Below are positions 33,061 to 41,625 of a DNA stretch of 64,000 nucleotides, piece after piece. The stretch is from Streptomyces sp. B93 (GTDB taxonomy: Bacteria; Actinomycetota; Actinomycetes; Streptomycetales; Streptomycetaceae). The notes under the pieces are model-generated. The model made no database searches and had not been told where the DNA came from. It was given only the letters and a program-made list of their open reading frames with translations. Every line of letters begins with the position of its first letter. The stretch's first letter is position 1. A program made the position numbers and the translations under genes. The DNA lies in assembly GCF_018070565.1 (NCBI RefSeq), contig NZ_JAGPXL010000021.1:1-64000 (forward strand). The letters run 5' to 3'.

Positions 33061-33260
33061 CGTCTCCCCTTCCCCTGGGTCGTCTCCCCTTCCCCTGGGC
33101 CGTCTCCCCTTCCCCTGGACCGTCTCCCCTTCCCCTGGACCGTCTCCCCTTCCCCTGGACCGTCTCCCCTTCCCCTGGACCGTCTCGCGTTCCCCTGGAC
33201 CGTCTCGCGTTCCCCTGGACCGTCTCGCGTTCCCCTGGACCGTCTCGCGTTCCCCTGGAC
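33061..33260. repeat. Minisatellite: ten 20-bp tandem repeats in two sub-types
   Basis: Ten exact 20-bp units run head to tail without spacers. Units 1-6 are of the type CGTCTCCCCTTCCCCTGGAC (units 1 and 2 end in GGGT and GGGC); units 7-10 are CGTCTCGCGTTCCCCTGGAC. They lie in the 366-bp gap between the Pr6Pr start and the metallophosphoesterase stop. No other feature is visible in that gap. The array is pyrimidine-rich on the plus strand and should vary in copy number. Confidence 0.95.
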
Positions 33261-33329
33261 CGTCGCTCGGCTCCGCCCCCGCGCTGACAACCGCCCCCGC
33301 GCAGACAGACAACCGCCCCGCGAGTCCCC

Positions 33330-34256
33330 CTACTCCTTCCCCACCAACGTCATCAACGTCGCCTCCGGCGGACAAGCGAACCGCACCGGTGTGTAGCGGC
33401 TCGTGCCGCAGCCCGCTGAGACGTAGAGGTACGACGTACGGTCCTCCGCGGTGTGCGTCGACAGGCCCTTCACCCGGTCCGTGTCCAGATCGCAGTTGGT
33501 GACGAGGGCGCCGTAGAAGGGGATGCAGAGCTGGCCGCCATGGGTGTGACCGGCGAGGATCAGCGGGTAGCCGTCGGCCGCGAAGGCGTCCAGGGCGCGC
33601 AGGTACGGGGCGTGGACCACGCCCATCGAGAAGTCCGAGGAGCCCGACGGGCCCCCGGCCACCTCCGCGTACCGGTCCCGCTTGACGTGCGGGTCGTCCA
33701 GGCCGGTCAGCTCGACCGACACCCCGTCGATCTTCAGCGTGCCGCGGGTGTTCGTCAGGTTCAGCCAGCCCGCCGAGTCGAAACCGTCCCGCAGGTCCTC
33801 CCAGGGGTTGTGGACCACCCCTACGGCGGGCGCGTTGCCGTTGAGACCGTGGCGGCCCTGGACCTTCTCGACCAGGTAGCGGCCGGGATTGCGCAGGGTG
33901 GGGCCGTAGTAGTCGTTGGAGCCGAAGACGTAGGCGCCCGGGAAGTCCATCAGGGGGCCGAGCGCGTCCAGCACCTCGGGGACGCCCTCCGGGTCGGACA
34001 GGTTGTCGCCCGTGTTGATCACGAAGTCGGGGCGCAGTCCGGCCAGTGAGCGCAGCCAGCGCTGCTTCTTGCGCTGGCCGCTGACCATGTGGATGTCGGA
34101 GACGTGCAGGATGCGCAGTGGGCGCATACCCGAGGGCAGGACCGGGATGGTGACCCGGCGGAGGCGGAAGGAGCGGGCTTCGAATCCCGCGGAGTAGAGG
34201 AGACCGGCGGCCGCTACCGCCGTGATGCCCAGGGGAACTCCGTATCGCGCGCGCAT
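33330..34256 (-). CDS. Metallophosphoesterase, membrane-anchored
   Basis: A 308-residue protein with an N-terminal membrane anchor (YGVPLGITAVAAAGLLYSAG) and a full set of calcineurin-like motifs: HVSDIHM, NTGDN, GSNDYY (in place of GNHD), VVHAPY and AGHTHGGQL. These bind two metal ions for phosphoester hydrolysis. It resembles YkuE/YaeI-type enzymes that act at the membrane, but the substrate is unknown. A GSND variant of the GNHD motif is common in Streptomyces homologues as I recall. It is divergent from yqeY. Confidence 0.9.
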   Translation of the reverse strand: MRARYGVPLGITAVAAAGLLYSAGFEARSFRLRRVTIPVLPSGMRPLRILHVSDIHMVSGQRKKQRWLRSLAGLRPDFVINTGDNLSDPEGVPEVLDALGPLMDFPGAYVFGSNDYYGPTLRNPGRYLVEKVQGRHGLNGNAPAVGVVHNPWEDLRDGFDSAGWLNLTNTRGTLKIDGVSVELTGLDDPHVKRDRYAEVAGGPSGSSDFSMGVVHAPYLRALDAFAADGYPLILAGHTHGGQLCIPFYGALVTNCDLDTDRVKGLSTHTAEDRTSYLYVSAGCGTSRYTPVRFACPPEATLMTLVGKE

Positions 34257-34363
34257 GCATCCATCGTGTCAGACGGCGTCCCGGTGTCGCGCCCGGCCGT
34301 CCTCCGGTCGTGCCCGGAAAACCAGCGGGCGTGCAGCCGTCCACTCCTGCGACAATCGACCCC

Positions 34364-34828
34364 ATGACCACGCTCAAGTCGAAGCTTCACGAAGACCTCA
34401 ACGCGGCGATCAAGGAGCGCGACGAGCTGCGCTCCTCGACGCTGCGGCTGACGCTCGCCGCGATCACCAAGGAGGAGGTCGCCGGCAAGGAGAAGCGCGA
34501 GCTGTCCGACGACGAGGTCCTCAAGGTGATCACCAAGGAGGCGAAGAAGCGGCGCGAGGCCGCGGAGGCCTTCGCGCAGGGTGGTCGTGCCGAGAGCGCC
34601 GAGCGCGAGAGGGCGGAGGGTGAGGTGCTCGCCGCGTACCTGCCCAAACAGCTGTCCGACGAGGAGCTGCGGGAGATCGTCGCCCAGGCCGTCGCGGAGG
34701 CGAAGGCCGCGGGGGCGGAGGGGCCGCGGGCCATGGGCGCCGTGATGAAGATCGTCAACCCGAAGGTGGCGGGCCAGGCCGAGGGCGGCCGGGTCGCCGC
34801 GGTGGTCAAGCAGCTCCTCGCGGGCTGA
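34364..34828 (+). CDS. GatB/YqeY domain protein
   Basis: A 154-residue helical protein beginning MTTLKSKLHEDLNAAIKERD, with EVLKVITKEAKKRREAAEAF and YLPKQLSDEELREIV followed by GPRAMGAVMKIVNPKVAGQAEG (in parts). This is the stand-alone YqeY family, related to the tail domain of GatB and suspected to bind tRNA. No ribosome site precedes the ATG; GACAAT 7 nt upstream could serve as the -10 of a leaderless message. It is divergent from the phosphoesterase gene. Confidence 0.92.
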   Translation: MTTLKSKLHEDLNAAIKERDELRSSTLRLTLAAITKEEVAGKEKRELSDDEVLKVITKEAKKRREAAEAFAQGGRAESAERERAEGEVLAAYLPKQLSDEELREIVAQAVAEAKAAGAEGPRAMGAVMKIVNPKVAGQAEGGRVAAVVKQLLAG

Positions 34829-34899
34829 GAGCACCCACATACGGCGCCGGATACGGCACCGTCATACGGCGCCGCCACAAAGCATCGCCATACGTCGAC

Positions 34900-34930
34900 G
34901 GGGGCGGCCCTCACCGAAAGGGCCGCCCCC
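34900..34930. terminator. Bidirectional terminator between yqeY-like and PBP genes
   Basis: GGGGGCGGCCCT and AGGGCCGCCCCC pair perfectly (12 bp) around the loop CACCGAA. The stem sits between two convergent genes and can serve both. Confidence 0.9.
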
Positions 34931-34962
34931 ATCTCCACATCACCGAACCCACGACCCCCGGT

Positions 34963-37269
34963 CTACGGCCAGTTCCCCCCGTTGCCGTTCCCGTTGTTGC
35001 CGCCGCCGTCCGCGCCCTCGATCCAGCCCTCGGGGATGGAGAAGCTCGGGTCGGGGCTGACGGTGCCGCCGGTGTCCGTGCCGCCGTCGGTCAGGCCGCC
35101 GATGAGGCCCTGGACGGCGTTGCCGTTGCCGTTCTCGTCGCCGTTGCCGTTGTCGTTGTCCTCGTCCCCGTCGTCGTCGCGGTCCTTCTCCTTCTTCTCG
35201 GGATCCGGGATGTCGACGAGGTTGAAGGACCCGGCGTCCTTGCCGGTCAGGGCACCGGCCATGGCGTCGCGCCAGATGGGACCGGGCACCCGGCCGCCGT
35301 AGACCTTCTCGTGCCAGACGCCGCCGATGGTGATGTTGACCATCTTGACCTCCTGGGTGGCGCTGCCGACCCAGACGGCGCCCGAGAGGTTCGGGGTGTA
35401 CCCGACGAACCAGGCGTTCCTGCGCTCGTCCGTCGTACCGGTCTTGCCCGCGCTGTCCCGGTCGGTCAGACCGGCCTCCTGGCCGGTGCCGGAGTCGACG
35501 ACACCGCGCAGCAGGGTGTTGATGGTGTCGGCGGTCTTCTCCGACATGGCGCGCGAGCAGGTCGACTTGGGTACGGCGAGGGACTTCTGCTTGTCGCCGA
35601 GCTTCTGCGTGATCGACTCGATGGCGACGGGCGTGCAGTACATCCCGCGGGACGCGAACGCGGCGTAGGCGGTCGCCATCGTCAGCGGGGAGATGCCCTT
35701 GGAGCCGAGGGAGATGGCCGGGACCTCGGGCAGCTTGTCGCCGTTGCCCTGCACGACGTGCAGCCCGTCGAGCATGTTCATCACGGGGCACAGGCCGATG
35801 TCGGCGACCATCTGCACGAAGTAGGTGTTGACCGAGAGGGCCATCGCCTCCTTCAGCGGGTAGGGGCCGACCTCGGACTCGTCCTCGTTCGGGACGCTCT
35901 CCCCGTTCTGGTTGATCCAGGGCTTGCCGTCGCAGGTCTGGACCGGGTCGGGGTACGGCATCTCGTACGGCGACGAGTACTGCTGCGTCGGCGGCTTGCC
36001 CTGCTCCAGCGCGGCCGCCGCGACGAACGGCTTGAACGTCGAACCGGTCGGGAAGCCGAAGTTCGAGCCGCCCATGCCGTGGTCGACCGAGTAGTTGATC
36101 TCGGTCTCGTTCTTGCCGTAGCCGTACGGCTTCGACTGGCCCATGCCGAGGATCTTGCCGGTGCCCGGCTCGACCAGGGTGGCGGCCGCGGCCACGGAGT
36201 CGTTCTTCTTGACGTGGTCGCTGAGCGAGTCCTGGACCGCCTGCTGCGACTGCGGGTCGAGCGTCGTACGGATCGTCAGGCCGCCCTGGTTCCAGATCTT
36301 GGCCCGGTCCTCGCGGGTCTTGCCGAAGACCGGGTCGTTCAGGAACACCTCACGCACGTAGTCGCAGAAGAAGCCCGCGCCCTTGACGGCCGTGATGCAG
36401 CCGTTCTTCGGCTGGCTGACCTTCAGGCCGAGCGGTGCCTTCTTCGCCTTGTCGGCCTCCGCGCGGGAGATGTCGCCCACCTGGGCCATGCGCTCCAGGA
36501 CGACGTTGCGGCGCTTGGTGGCCTCGGCCTCGTCGTTGACCGGGTCGTACCGGCTGGGCGACTGGACGATGCCCGCCAGCAGGGCCGCTTCCTGGACGTT
36601 GAGGTCCTTGGCCGACTTGGAGAAGTAGCGGCGGGAGGCCGCCTCGACGCCGTAGGCCTGCTGACCGAAGAAGGTGATGTTCAGGTAGTTCTCGAGGATC
36701 TTCTTCTTGCCCAGCTCCTCCTCGACCTGGATCGCGTACTTCAGCTCGACGATCTTGCGGCCGACGGTCTGCTGGGTGGCCTGGGCGACCTTCGTGGGGT
36801 CGTCGCCCGCCTCCTCCACGAAGACGTTCTTCACGTACTGCTGGGTGAGGGTGGAGGCGCCTTCGGCCACGCCGCCGCTCTGTGCGTTCTTGTTGAGGGC
36901 GCGCAGGACGCCCTTCAGGTCGATCGCGCCGTGCTCGTAGAAGCGGGAGTCCTCGATGGCGACGATCGCCTTCTGCATGTACGGCGAGATGTCCTTGAGG
37001 TCGACCACCGTACGGTCGCGCGAGTAGACGGTGGCGATCTGGCCGCCGTTGGCGTCGAGGATCGTGGTGCGCTGGCTCAGCGGTGGGGTCTTCATGTTGG
37101 CCGGCAGCTCGTCGAAGCTCTCGACCGAACCCTTCGCCGCGAGACCGAGCGCCCCTACGGCGGGCAACGCGATGCCCGCCATGAGGGCTCCCGCGAGCAC
37201 ACTGACACCGAGGAACTTCGCGGCCTGCTGCGTTGGCGACAGACCACCGCCCGAGCGCTTCTTTGGCAT
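34963..37269 (-). CDS. Class A penicillin-binding protein (transglycosylase/transpeptidase)
   Basis: A 768-residue bifunctional cell-wall enzyme. After a basic N-terminus and one membrane helix (FLGVSVLAGALMAGIALPAV), the GT51 domain includes AIEDSRFYEHGAID, GASTLTQQYVKN, RKIVELKYAIQVEEEL and FGQQAYGVEAASRRYF. The transpeptidase domain has the Ser motif GSTFKPF, SVN (ALSVNTYF) and SAGKTGTT. A long Asp/Asn/Gly-rich tail (DDDGDEDNDNGNGDENGN) ends the protein. It polymerises and cross-links peptidoglycan outside the membrane. The gene is divergent from wblA, an arrangement I recall from other Streptomyces. Confidence 0.96.
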   Translation of the reverse strand: MPKKRSGGGLSPTQQAAKFLGVSVLAGALMAGIALPAVGALGLAAKGSVESFDELPANMKTPPLSQRTTILDANGGQIATVYSRDRTVVDLKDISPYMQKAIVAIEDSRFYEHGAIDLKGVLRALNKNAQSGGVAEGASTLTQQYVKNVFVEEAGDDPTKVAQATQQTVGRKIVELKYAIQVEEELGKKKILENYLNITFFGQQAYGVEAASRRYFSKSAKDLNVQEAALLAGIVQSPSRYDPVNDEAEATKRRNVVLERMAQVGDISRAEADKAKKAPLGLKVSQPKNGCITAVKGAGFFCDYVREVFLNDPVFGKTREDRAKIWNQGGLTIRTTLDPQSQQAVQDSLSDHVKKNDSVAAAATLVEPGTGKILGMGQSKPYGYGKNETEINYSVDHGMGGSNFGFPTGSTFKPFVAAAALEQGKPPTQQYSSPYEMPYPDPVQTCDGKPWINQNGESVPNEDESEVGPYPLKEAMALSVNTYFVQMVADIGLCPVMNMLDGLHVVQGNGDKLPEVPAISLGSKGISPLTMATAYAAFASRGMYCTPVAIESITQKLGDKQKSLAVPKSTCSRAMSEKTADTINTLLRGVVDSGTGQEAGLTDRDSAGKTGTTDERRNAWFVGYTPNLSGAVWVGSATQEVKMVNITIGGVWHEKVYGGRVPGPIWRDAMAGALTGKDAGSFNLVDIPDPEKKEKDRDDDGDEDNDNGNGDENGNGNAVQGLIGGLTDGGTDTGGTVSPDPSFSIPEGWIEGADGGGNNGNGNGGNWP

Positions 37270-37821
37270 GAGGGCAGCCTAATCCGTAGAGATGAGCGAT
37301 CCGAGGGAGCGGTCCCTCTTGGCACGCCCCCTCAACTGTCACGGCACGGCAAAGTGAACCCTCTAGGTTCCCATTCGCCGGACACGCACACAGGCCTTGG
37401 CCTAAGCTGCTCTCAACTGTCACAGCAGTGCGGTCACGTATCAATACGTCCGGTGACTCGGGATCGTTCCGGATCTCCGCGACTTTCTTCGTTCGTTCTC
37501 GAATCGTTCTCGTCCTGGCATCCAGGGCGGCACGGGCGTGTCGGGTGCGTGGTGAGTGCGTGTCCGAATCGGCCTTGTGTGTCACTTGGCGTCCGTTGTG
37601 ACTCAACAGAAACGTCCCGCTTCGCCGGGATTGTCGCGCATGTCGCCAGCTCACTCCCGCGGGTGATCTGCCGCTTACCCATAGTCCGTTCGGGCCATTC
37701 AAGATTGGGCCCGAAGGGGGTGTTGCGCTGTGCCCACCTTCCGTAACGTCCTCAACTGGCGGCGGTGAATATGCCGCTGCCGCCGTGGGGGAGCCTCGAT
37801 TCGGGAGAGGACGGCGCCGGT
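37270..37821. other. 552-bp divergent upstream region of the PBP gene and wblA
   Basis: No gene is seen. It is relatively T-rich on the plus strand and contains two copies of CTCAACTGTCAC (37331-37342 and 37412-37423, 81 bp apart) and a GTCAC...GTGAC inverted repeat near 37578-37600. A region this long fits the complex control reported for wblA in other species. An in-frame GTG at 37765 could extend WblA by 19 residues. Confidence 0.6.
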
Positions 37822-38160
37822 ATGGGCTGGGTAACCGACTGGAGTGCGCAGGCGGCCTGCCGCACTACCGATCCGGATGAACTGTTTGTTCAGGGAGCAG
37901 CGCAGAACAGGGCCAAGGCGGTCTGCACCGGGTGTCCGGTGCGGACGGAGTGCCTGGCCGACGCGCTCGACAACCGCGTCGAGTTCGGCGTGTGGGGAGG
38001 CATGACCGAGCGGGAACGCCGCGCACTGCTGCGACGGCGGCCCACGGTGACCTCCTGGCGCAGACTCCTGGAGACCGCGCGTCTGGAGTACGAGCGAGGG
38101 GCCGGCCTGGTGCCCCTCGACAGTGATGAGGTGTACGAGAACTATGCGGCGGTGAGCTGA
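37822..38160 (+). CDS. wblA: WhiB-family iron-sulfur regulator WblA
   Basis: A 112-residue protein from the ATG at 37822 (MGWVTDWSAQAACRTTDPDE). Four cysteines in the WhiB pattern (AACRTT; AVCTGCPVRTEC) bind a 4Fe-4S cluster, followed by the G(V/I)WGG turn (FGVWGGMTERERRALLRRR) and a basic C-terminus. The C-terminal EYERGAGLVPLDSDEVYENY is typical of WblA, a global regulator of development, secondary metabolism and oxidative stress. The position beside the PBP gene and upstream of two ArsA-like ATPases agrees. An alternative GTG at 37765 would give 131 residues. Confidence 0.93.
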   Translation: MGWVTDWSAQAACRTTDPDELFVQGAAQNRAKAVCTGCPVRTECLADALDNRVEFGVWGGMTERERRALLRRRPTVTSWRRLLETARLEYERGAGLVPLDSDEVYENYAAVS

Positions 38161-38285
38161 GGGCCCGGGGCGCGGCTCAGACGCCGGTCGGGCTCACCTC
38201 ACGTACCTCCTGGTTCTTGTTGTCCCCGTCAGGGCTCAGGCAGTCGGGCCCGGACGAGGGGACAGCCACAGTCGGACGGGTCCTG

Positions 38286-39812
38286 TCAGGCACCCGTCTC
38301 GGAAACCTCGGGCAGCTCCGGCCGGTTGGCCGCGAGCCGGTCCCCGATGTCCCGCAGCCCCGCGAGGTCATGCACATCGCCGGGCAGCGCGGCCACTTCG
38401 GCCACCGCCACCTCGGGGTGGAGCGCGGTGAAGCGGTCACGCGTGCGCTGCTCGCGGGAGAGCAGCCGCATCCGCTCGGCGTGCAGCCTCAGCAGGCCCG
38501 CGGTGAGCTGGTCGACGGACCGCTCCAGGTCCGCGGCAGTCGTGTCCGGGGCGGCGGGGGAGCCTCCGTCGGGACCTGAACTGCCGGAGCCGGGGCCTGC
38601 GCTGTCGGCGCCGGGGTCTGAACTGTCGTACGTGTCGGGTGAGTTACGAAGTCCAGCTTTCCCGTCCACCTGATCCACAATGCGGGACTCCGCAAGATTT
38701 TCCTCGGCGTCGGGACCGGCGTCGGGGCCCGAGTCCGGACCAGCGGCGGAACCGGCTTCTGGCCCAGCGGCGGAACCGGCGTCCGGACCGATGTCGGAAC
38801 CGCCGTCGGATTCGGCACCGGAATCGTCGAGGTCCAGTTCCTCCGCCGCGGCGACCGCCCGCTCGGCCGACAACTGGGCGGCGCCGCTGCCGTGCACCCG
38901 GTTGAGCACCAGCCCCGCCAGCGGCATGTCCTCCGCGGCCAGCCGCTCCACGAAGTACGCCGCCTCGCGCAGCGCGTCCCGCTCCGGCGCCGCGACGACC
39001 AGGAAGGCCGTCCCGGGGGCCTGAAGCAGCTTGTACGTCGCGTCCGCCCGGGTGCGGAAGCCGCCGAACATCGAGTCCATCGCCGCCACGAACGTCTGTA
39101 CGTCCTTCAGCAGCTGGCCGCCCAGCACCTTGCCCAGCGCGCCGGTCATCATCGACATCCCGACGTTCAGGAACTTCATGCCCGCGCGGCCGCCGACCTT
39201 CGCCGGGGCCAGCAGTACACGGATCAGCTTGCCGTCGAGGAACGAGCCGAGCCGCTTGGGCGCGTCGAGGAAGTCCAGCGCCGACCGGGACGGCGGCGTG
39301 TCGACGACGATCAGGTCCCACTCGTCCGTCGCCCGCAGCTGCCCCAGCTTCTCCATCGCCATGTACTCCTGCGTGCCCGCGAAGCCAGCGGAGAGCGACT
39401 GGTAGAAGGGGTTGGAGAGGATCGCGGCCGCCCGCTCGGGGTCCGCGTGCGCCTCGACGATCTCGTCGAAGGTGCGCTTCATGTCGAGCATCATCGCGTG
39501 CAGCTCGCCGTCGCCCTCCACGCCCTTCACCCGGCGCGGGGTGTTGTCCAGCGAGTCGATGCCCATGGACTGGGCGAGCCTGCGGGCCGGGTCGATCGTG
39601 AGGACGACGACCTTGCGGCCCCGCTCGGCGGCCCGCAGCCCCAGCGCCGCCGCCGTGGTCGTCTTGCCGACGCCGCCCGCGCCGCAGCAGACCACGATGC
39701 GGGTGGCCGGGTCGTCCAGCAGCGGATCGACGTCGAGGGTGCGCATGGGGGAGAGGTGGTGGGGGTGGCGCTCAGGGTGCGGGTGGTGGTGCTCGGCCGG
39801 GTCCGGGCTCAT
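38286..39812 (-). CDS. ArsA/Get3-like ATPase 2
   Basis: A 508-residue P-loop ATPase. After a His/Pro-rich start, [20 protein letters not shown] is the Walker A (residues about 40-55), followed by [14 protein letters not shown] and [14 protein letters not shown]. The insert between about residues 325 and 415 is a low-complexity Gly/Pro/Asp/Ala stretch ([20 protein letters not shown]), unusual for this family. These ATPases resemble arsenite/tail-anchored-protein ATPases, but lack the arsenite Cys triad. It starts within the stop of the partner ATPase (ATGA). The pair downstream of wblA is conserved in Streptomyces; the role is unknown. Confidence 0.88.
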   Translation of the reverse strand: MSPDPAEHHHPHPERHPHHLSPMRTLDVDPLLDDPATRIVVCCGAGGVGKTTTAAALGLRAAERGRKVVVLTIDPARRLAQSMGIDSLDNTPRRVKGVEGDGELHAMMLDMKRTFDEIVEAHADPERAAAILSNPFYQSLSAGFAGTQEYMAMEKLGQLRATDEWDLIVVDTPPSRSALDFLDAPKRLGSFLDGKLIRVLLAPAKVGGRAGMKFLNVGMSMMTGALGKVLGGQLLKDVQTFVAAMDSMFGGFRTRADATYKLLQAPGTAFLVVAAPERDALREAAYFVERLAAEDMPLAGLVLNRVHGSGAAQLSAERAVAAAEELDLDDSGAESDGGSDIGPDAGSAAGPEAGSAAGPDSGPDAGPDAEENLAESRIVDQVDGKAGLRNSPDTYDSSDPGADSAGPGSGSSGPDGGSPAAPDTTAADLERSVDQLTAGLLRLHAERMRLLSREQRTRDRFTALHPEVAVAEVAALPGDVHDLAGLRDIGDRLAANRPELPEVSETGA

Positions 39813-40786
39813 GACATCCCCTGCTTCCGCAGCTCGGTGGCCAGTTCGTACAGACCCGCCAGGTCGATGCCCTCGGTGAGCAGCGGCAGCTCGTGCAGCG
39901 GCAGGCCGAGGTCGCCGAGGACGGCGCGCTGCTCGTGCTCCAGCGCGTACCGCTCGGCGTACTCCTCGGCCTGGGTCAGCAGCGGGTCCACGAGCCGCTC
40001 GGCGTGCTGTCCGCGGCGCGCCCCGCCCAGCCCGGCGGCCGACAGCGACCGGGCCACGGCCGCCCGCGGGACCATCCGCAGCAGCTCCAGCTCGTCCCCG
40101 TCCAGTACGTCGGGACGCACCATGTTCACGATGACCCGGCCCACCGGCAGCCGCGCCGCACGCAGTTCGGCGATGCCGTCGGCGGTCTCCTGGACGGGCA
40201 TCTCCTCCAGCAGCGTCACCAGGTGCACCTCCGTCTCGCGCGACTTCAGCACCCGCATCACGGCCTGCGCCTGATTGTGTATCGGGCCGATCTTCGCGAG
40301 CCCCGCCACCTCGTCGTTGACGTTCAGGAAGCGGGTGACGCGGCCGGTCGGGGGCGCGTCCATGACGACGTAGTCGTAGACGAAGCGGCCGTTCCGGTCC
40401 TTGCGGCGGACCGCCTCGCACGCCTTGCCGGTCAGGAGTACGTCGCGCACGCCGGGCGCGATGGTGGTGGCGAAGTCGATCGCGCCGAGCTTCTTCAGGG
40501 CCCGTCCGGCGCCCCCCAGCTTGTAGAACATCTGGAGGTAGTCCAGAAGGGCCAGTTCGGGGTCGATGGCGAGGGCGTACACCTCCCCGCCGCCGGGAGC
40601 CACCGCGATCTTCCGTTCCTCGTACGGCAACGCCTCCGTCTCGAAGAGCTGTGCGATGCCTTGCCGGCCCTCGACCTCGACGAGGAGCGTCCGCTTCCCC
40701 TCCGTGGCGAGGGCCAGCGCGAGGGCGGCGGCGACCGTGGTCTTACCGGTCCCGCCCTTGCCGCTGACGACCTGGAGCCTGCTCAC
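39809..40786 (-). CDS. ArsA/Get3-like ATPase 1
   Basis: A 325-residue P-loop ATPase beginning [20 protein letters not shown], with the deviant Walker A KGGTGKT and the switch region [29 protein letters not shown] and [14 protein letters not shown] follow, as in ArsA-type proteins. No Cys triad for arsenite is present. It forms an operon with the second ATPase (4-base overlap), so the two probably work as a heterodimer. The GTG start at 40786 lies 44-52 bp from a perfect DnaA box. Confidence 0.88.
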   Translation of the reverse strand: MSRLQVVSGKGGTGKTTVAAALALALATEGKRTLLVEVEGRQGIAQLFETEALPYEERKIAVAPGGGEVYALAIDPELALLDYLQMFYKLGGAGRALKKLGAIDFATTIAPGVRDVLLTGKACEAVRRKDRNGRFVYDYVVMDAPPTGRVTRFLNVNDEVAGLAKIGPIHNQAQAVMRVLKSRETEVHLVTLLEEMPVQETADGIAELRAARLPVGRVIVNMVRPDVLDGDELELLRMVPRAAVARSLSAAGLGGARRGQHAERLVDPLLTQAEEYAERYALEHEQRAVLGDLGLPLHELPLLTEGIDLAGLYELATELRKQGMS

Positions 40787-40829
40787 GTCTTCGAGCGTAA
40801 CCAGTTACCGCCCGCACTACTCCGGAGGC

Positions 40830-40838
40830 TGTGGACAA
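40830..40838 (-). promoter_or_regulatory. Perfect DnaA box
   Basis: TTGTCCACA on the minus strand, between the ATPase operon and the DUF4177 gene. It is the second exact match in the window (the other is at 12218). Confidence 0.5.
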
Positions 40839-40909
40839 CTCCGCGCACGGCGGGCCCCACCCGACCGCGGGGGTGCTGGTCGGCTGCGGAGCCACCGCCC
40901 GGCAGCGGA

Positions 40910-40915
40910 TACAGT
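40910..40915 (+). promoter_or_regulatory. -10 element of a leaderless promoter (DUF4177-RidA operon)
   Basis: TACAGT lies exactly 7 nt before the ATG at 40923. No ribosome site is present, so transcription and translation probably start at the same base. Confidence 0.65.
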
Positions 40916-40922
40916 CGGCCCC

Positions 40923-41084
40923 ATGACCAAGTGGGAATACGCAACCGTGCCGCTGCTCGTCCACGCCACGAAGCAGATCCTGGACACCTGGGGCGAGGAC
41001 GGCTGGGAACTCGTCCAGGTCGTGCCCGGCCCGAACAACCCGGAGCAGCTGGTGGCCTACCTGAAGCGGGAGAAGCAGGCATGA
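40923..41084 (+). CDS. DUF4177 small protein
   Basis: A 53-residue protein, MTKWEYATVPLLVHATKQIL with the core DTWGEDGWELVQVVPG. The GWELV motif identifies DUF4177, a small alpha/beta family of unknown function. It starts from a leaderless promoter (TACAGT, 7 nt upstream) and overlaps the RidA gene by ATGA, so the two are one operon. Confidence 0.9.
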   Translation: MTKWEYATVPLLVHATKQILDTWGEDGWELVQVVPGPNNPEQLVAYLKREKQA

Positions 41085-41548
41085 GCGCGGTCGAGTCGCG
41101 CCTGGCCGAGCTGGGCCTGACGCTGCCGGACGTGGTGCCGCCGCTGGCCGCCTACCAGCCGGCCGTGCAGTCCGGCTCGCACGTCTACACGGCGGGACAG
41201 CTGCCGATGGTGGACGGCAAGCTGCCGGTCACCGGCAAGGTGGGCGCGGAGGTCACGGCCGACGAGGCCAAGGAGCTGGCCCGCACCTGTGCCCTGAACG
41301 CGCTGGCGGCCGTGAAGTCCGTCGTCGGTGACCTGGACCGGATCGCGCGCGTGGTGAAGGTCGTCGGCTTCGTGGCCTCGGCCTCCGACTTCACCGGCCA
41401 GCCCGGCGTCCTCAACGGCGCCAGCGAACTCCTCGCCGAGGTCCTCGGCGACAAGGGCGTGCACGCCCGCAGCGCGGTCGGCGTCGCGGTGCTGCCGCTG
41501 GACGCGCCGGTCGAGGTGGAGATCCTGGTGGAGGTCACGGAGGCGTAG
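41081..41548 (+). CDS. RidA-family enamine/imine deaminase-like protein
   Basis: A 155-residue protein with the RidA fold: AVQSGSHVYTAGQLPMVDGKLPVTGKVG (parts: SGSHVYTAGQLP), ALNALAAVKSVVGDLDRI and GVHARSAVGVAVLPLDAPVEVE. The Arg in HARSAVG is the substrate-binding Arg of active RidA proteins. The YjgF/LRA-like subgroup removes reactive enamines. The gene overlaps the upstream DUF4177 gene (ATGA). Confidence 0.93.
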   Translation: MSAVESRLAELGLTLPDVVPPLAAYQPAVQSGSHVYTAGQLPMVDGKLPVTGKVGAEVTADEAKELARTCALNALAAVKSVVGDLDRIARVVKVVGFVASASDFTGQPGVLNGASELLAEVLGDKGVHARSAVGVAVLPLDAPVEVEILVEVTEA

Positions 41549-41613
41549 CCCCTCACGGGCCGCCGTCCCCCGGCGGGTGATCGTCGCCTCTCGAACATCC
41601 GCGCACTACGGGA

Positions 41614-41619
41614 TAGCCT
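41614..41619 (+). promoter_or_regulatory. -10 element of a leaderless promoter (Nudix-MBL operon)
   Basis: TAGCCT lies 6 nt before the ATG at 41626. No ribosome site precedes the ATG. Confidence 0.55.
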
Positions 41620-41625
41620 CCGGCC

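Noticed and set aside
33061-33260. CRISPR array
   Set aside because: The 20-bp units are directly adjacent with no spacers, and no cas genes are nearby. It is a minisatellite.
32175-33290. In-frame N-terminal extension of the Pr6Pr protein through the 20-bp minisatellite
   Set aside because: The repeat unit is not a multiple of 3 and all frames are open through it; the extension is low-complexity Arg/Gly/Glu. The ATG at 32963 gives the normal family length.
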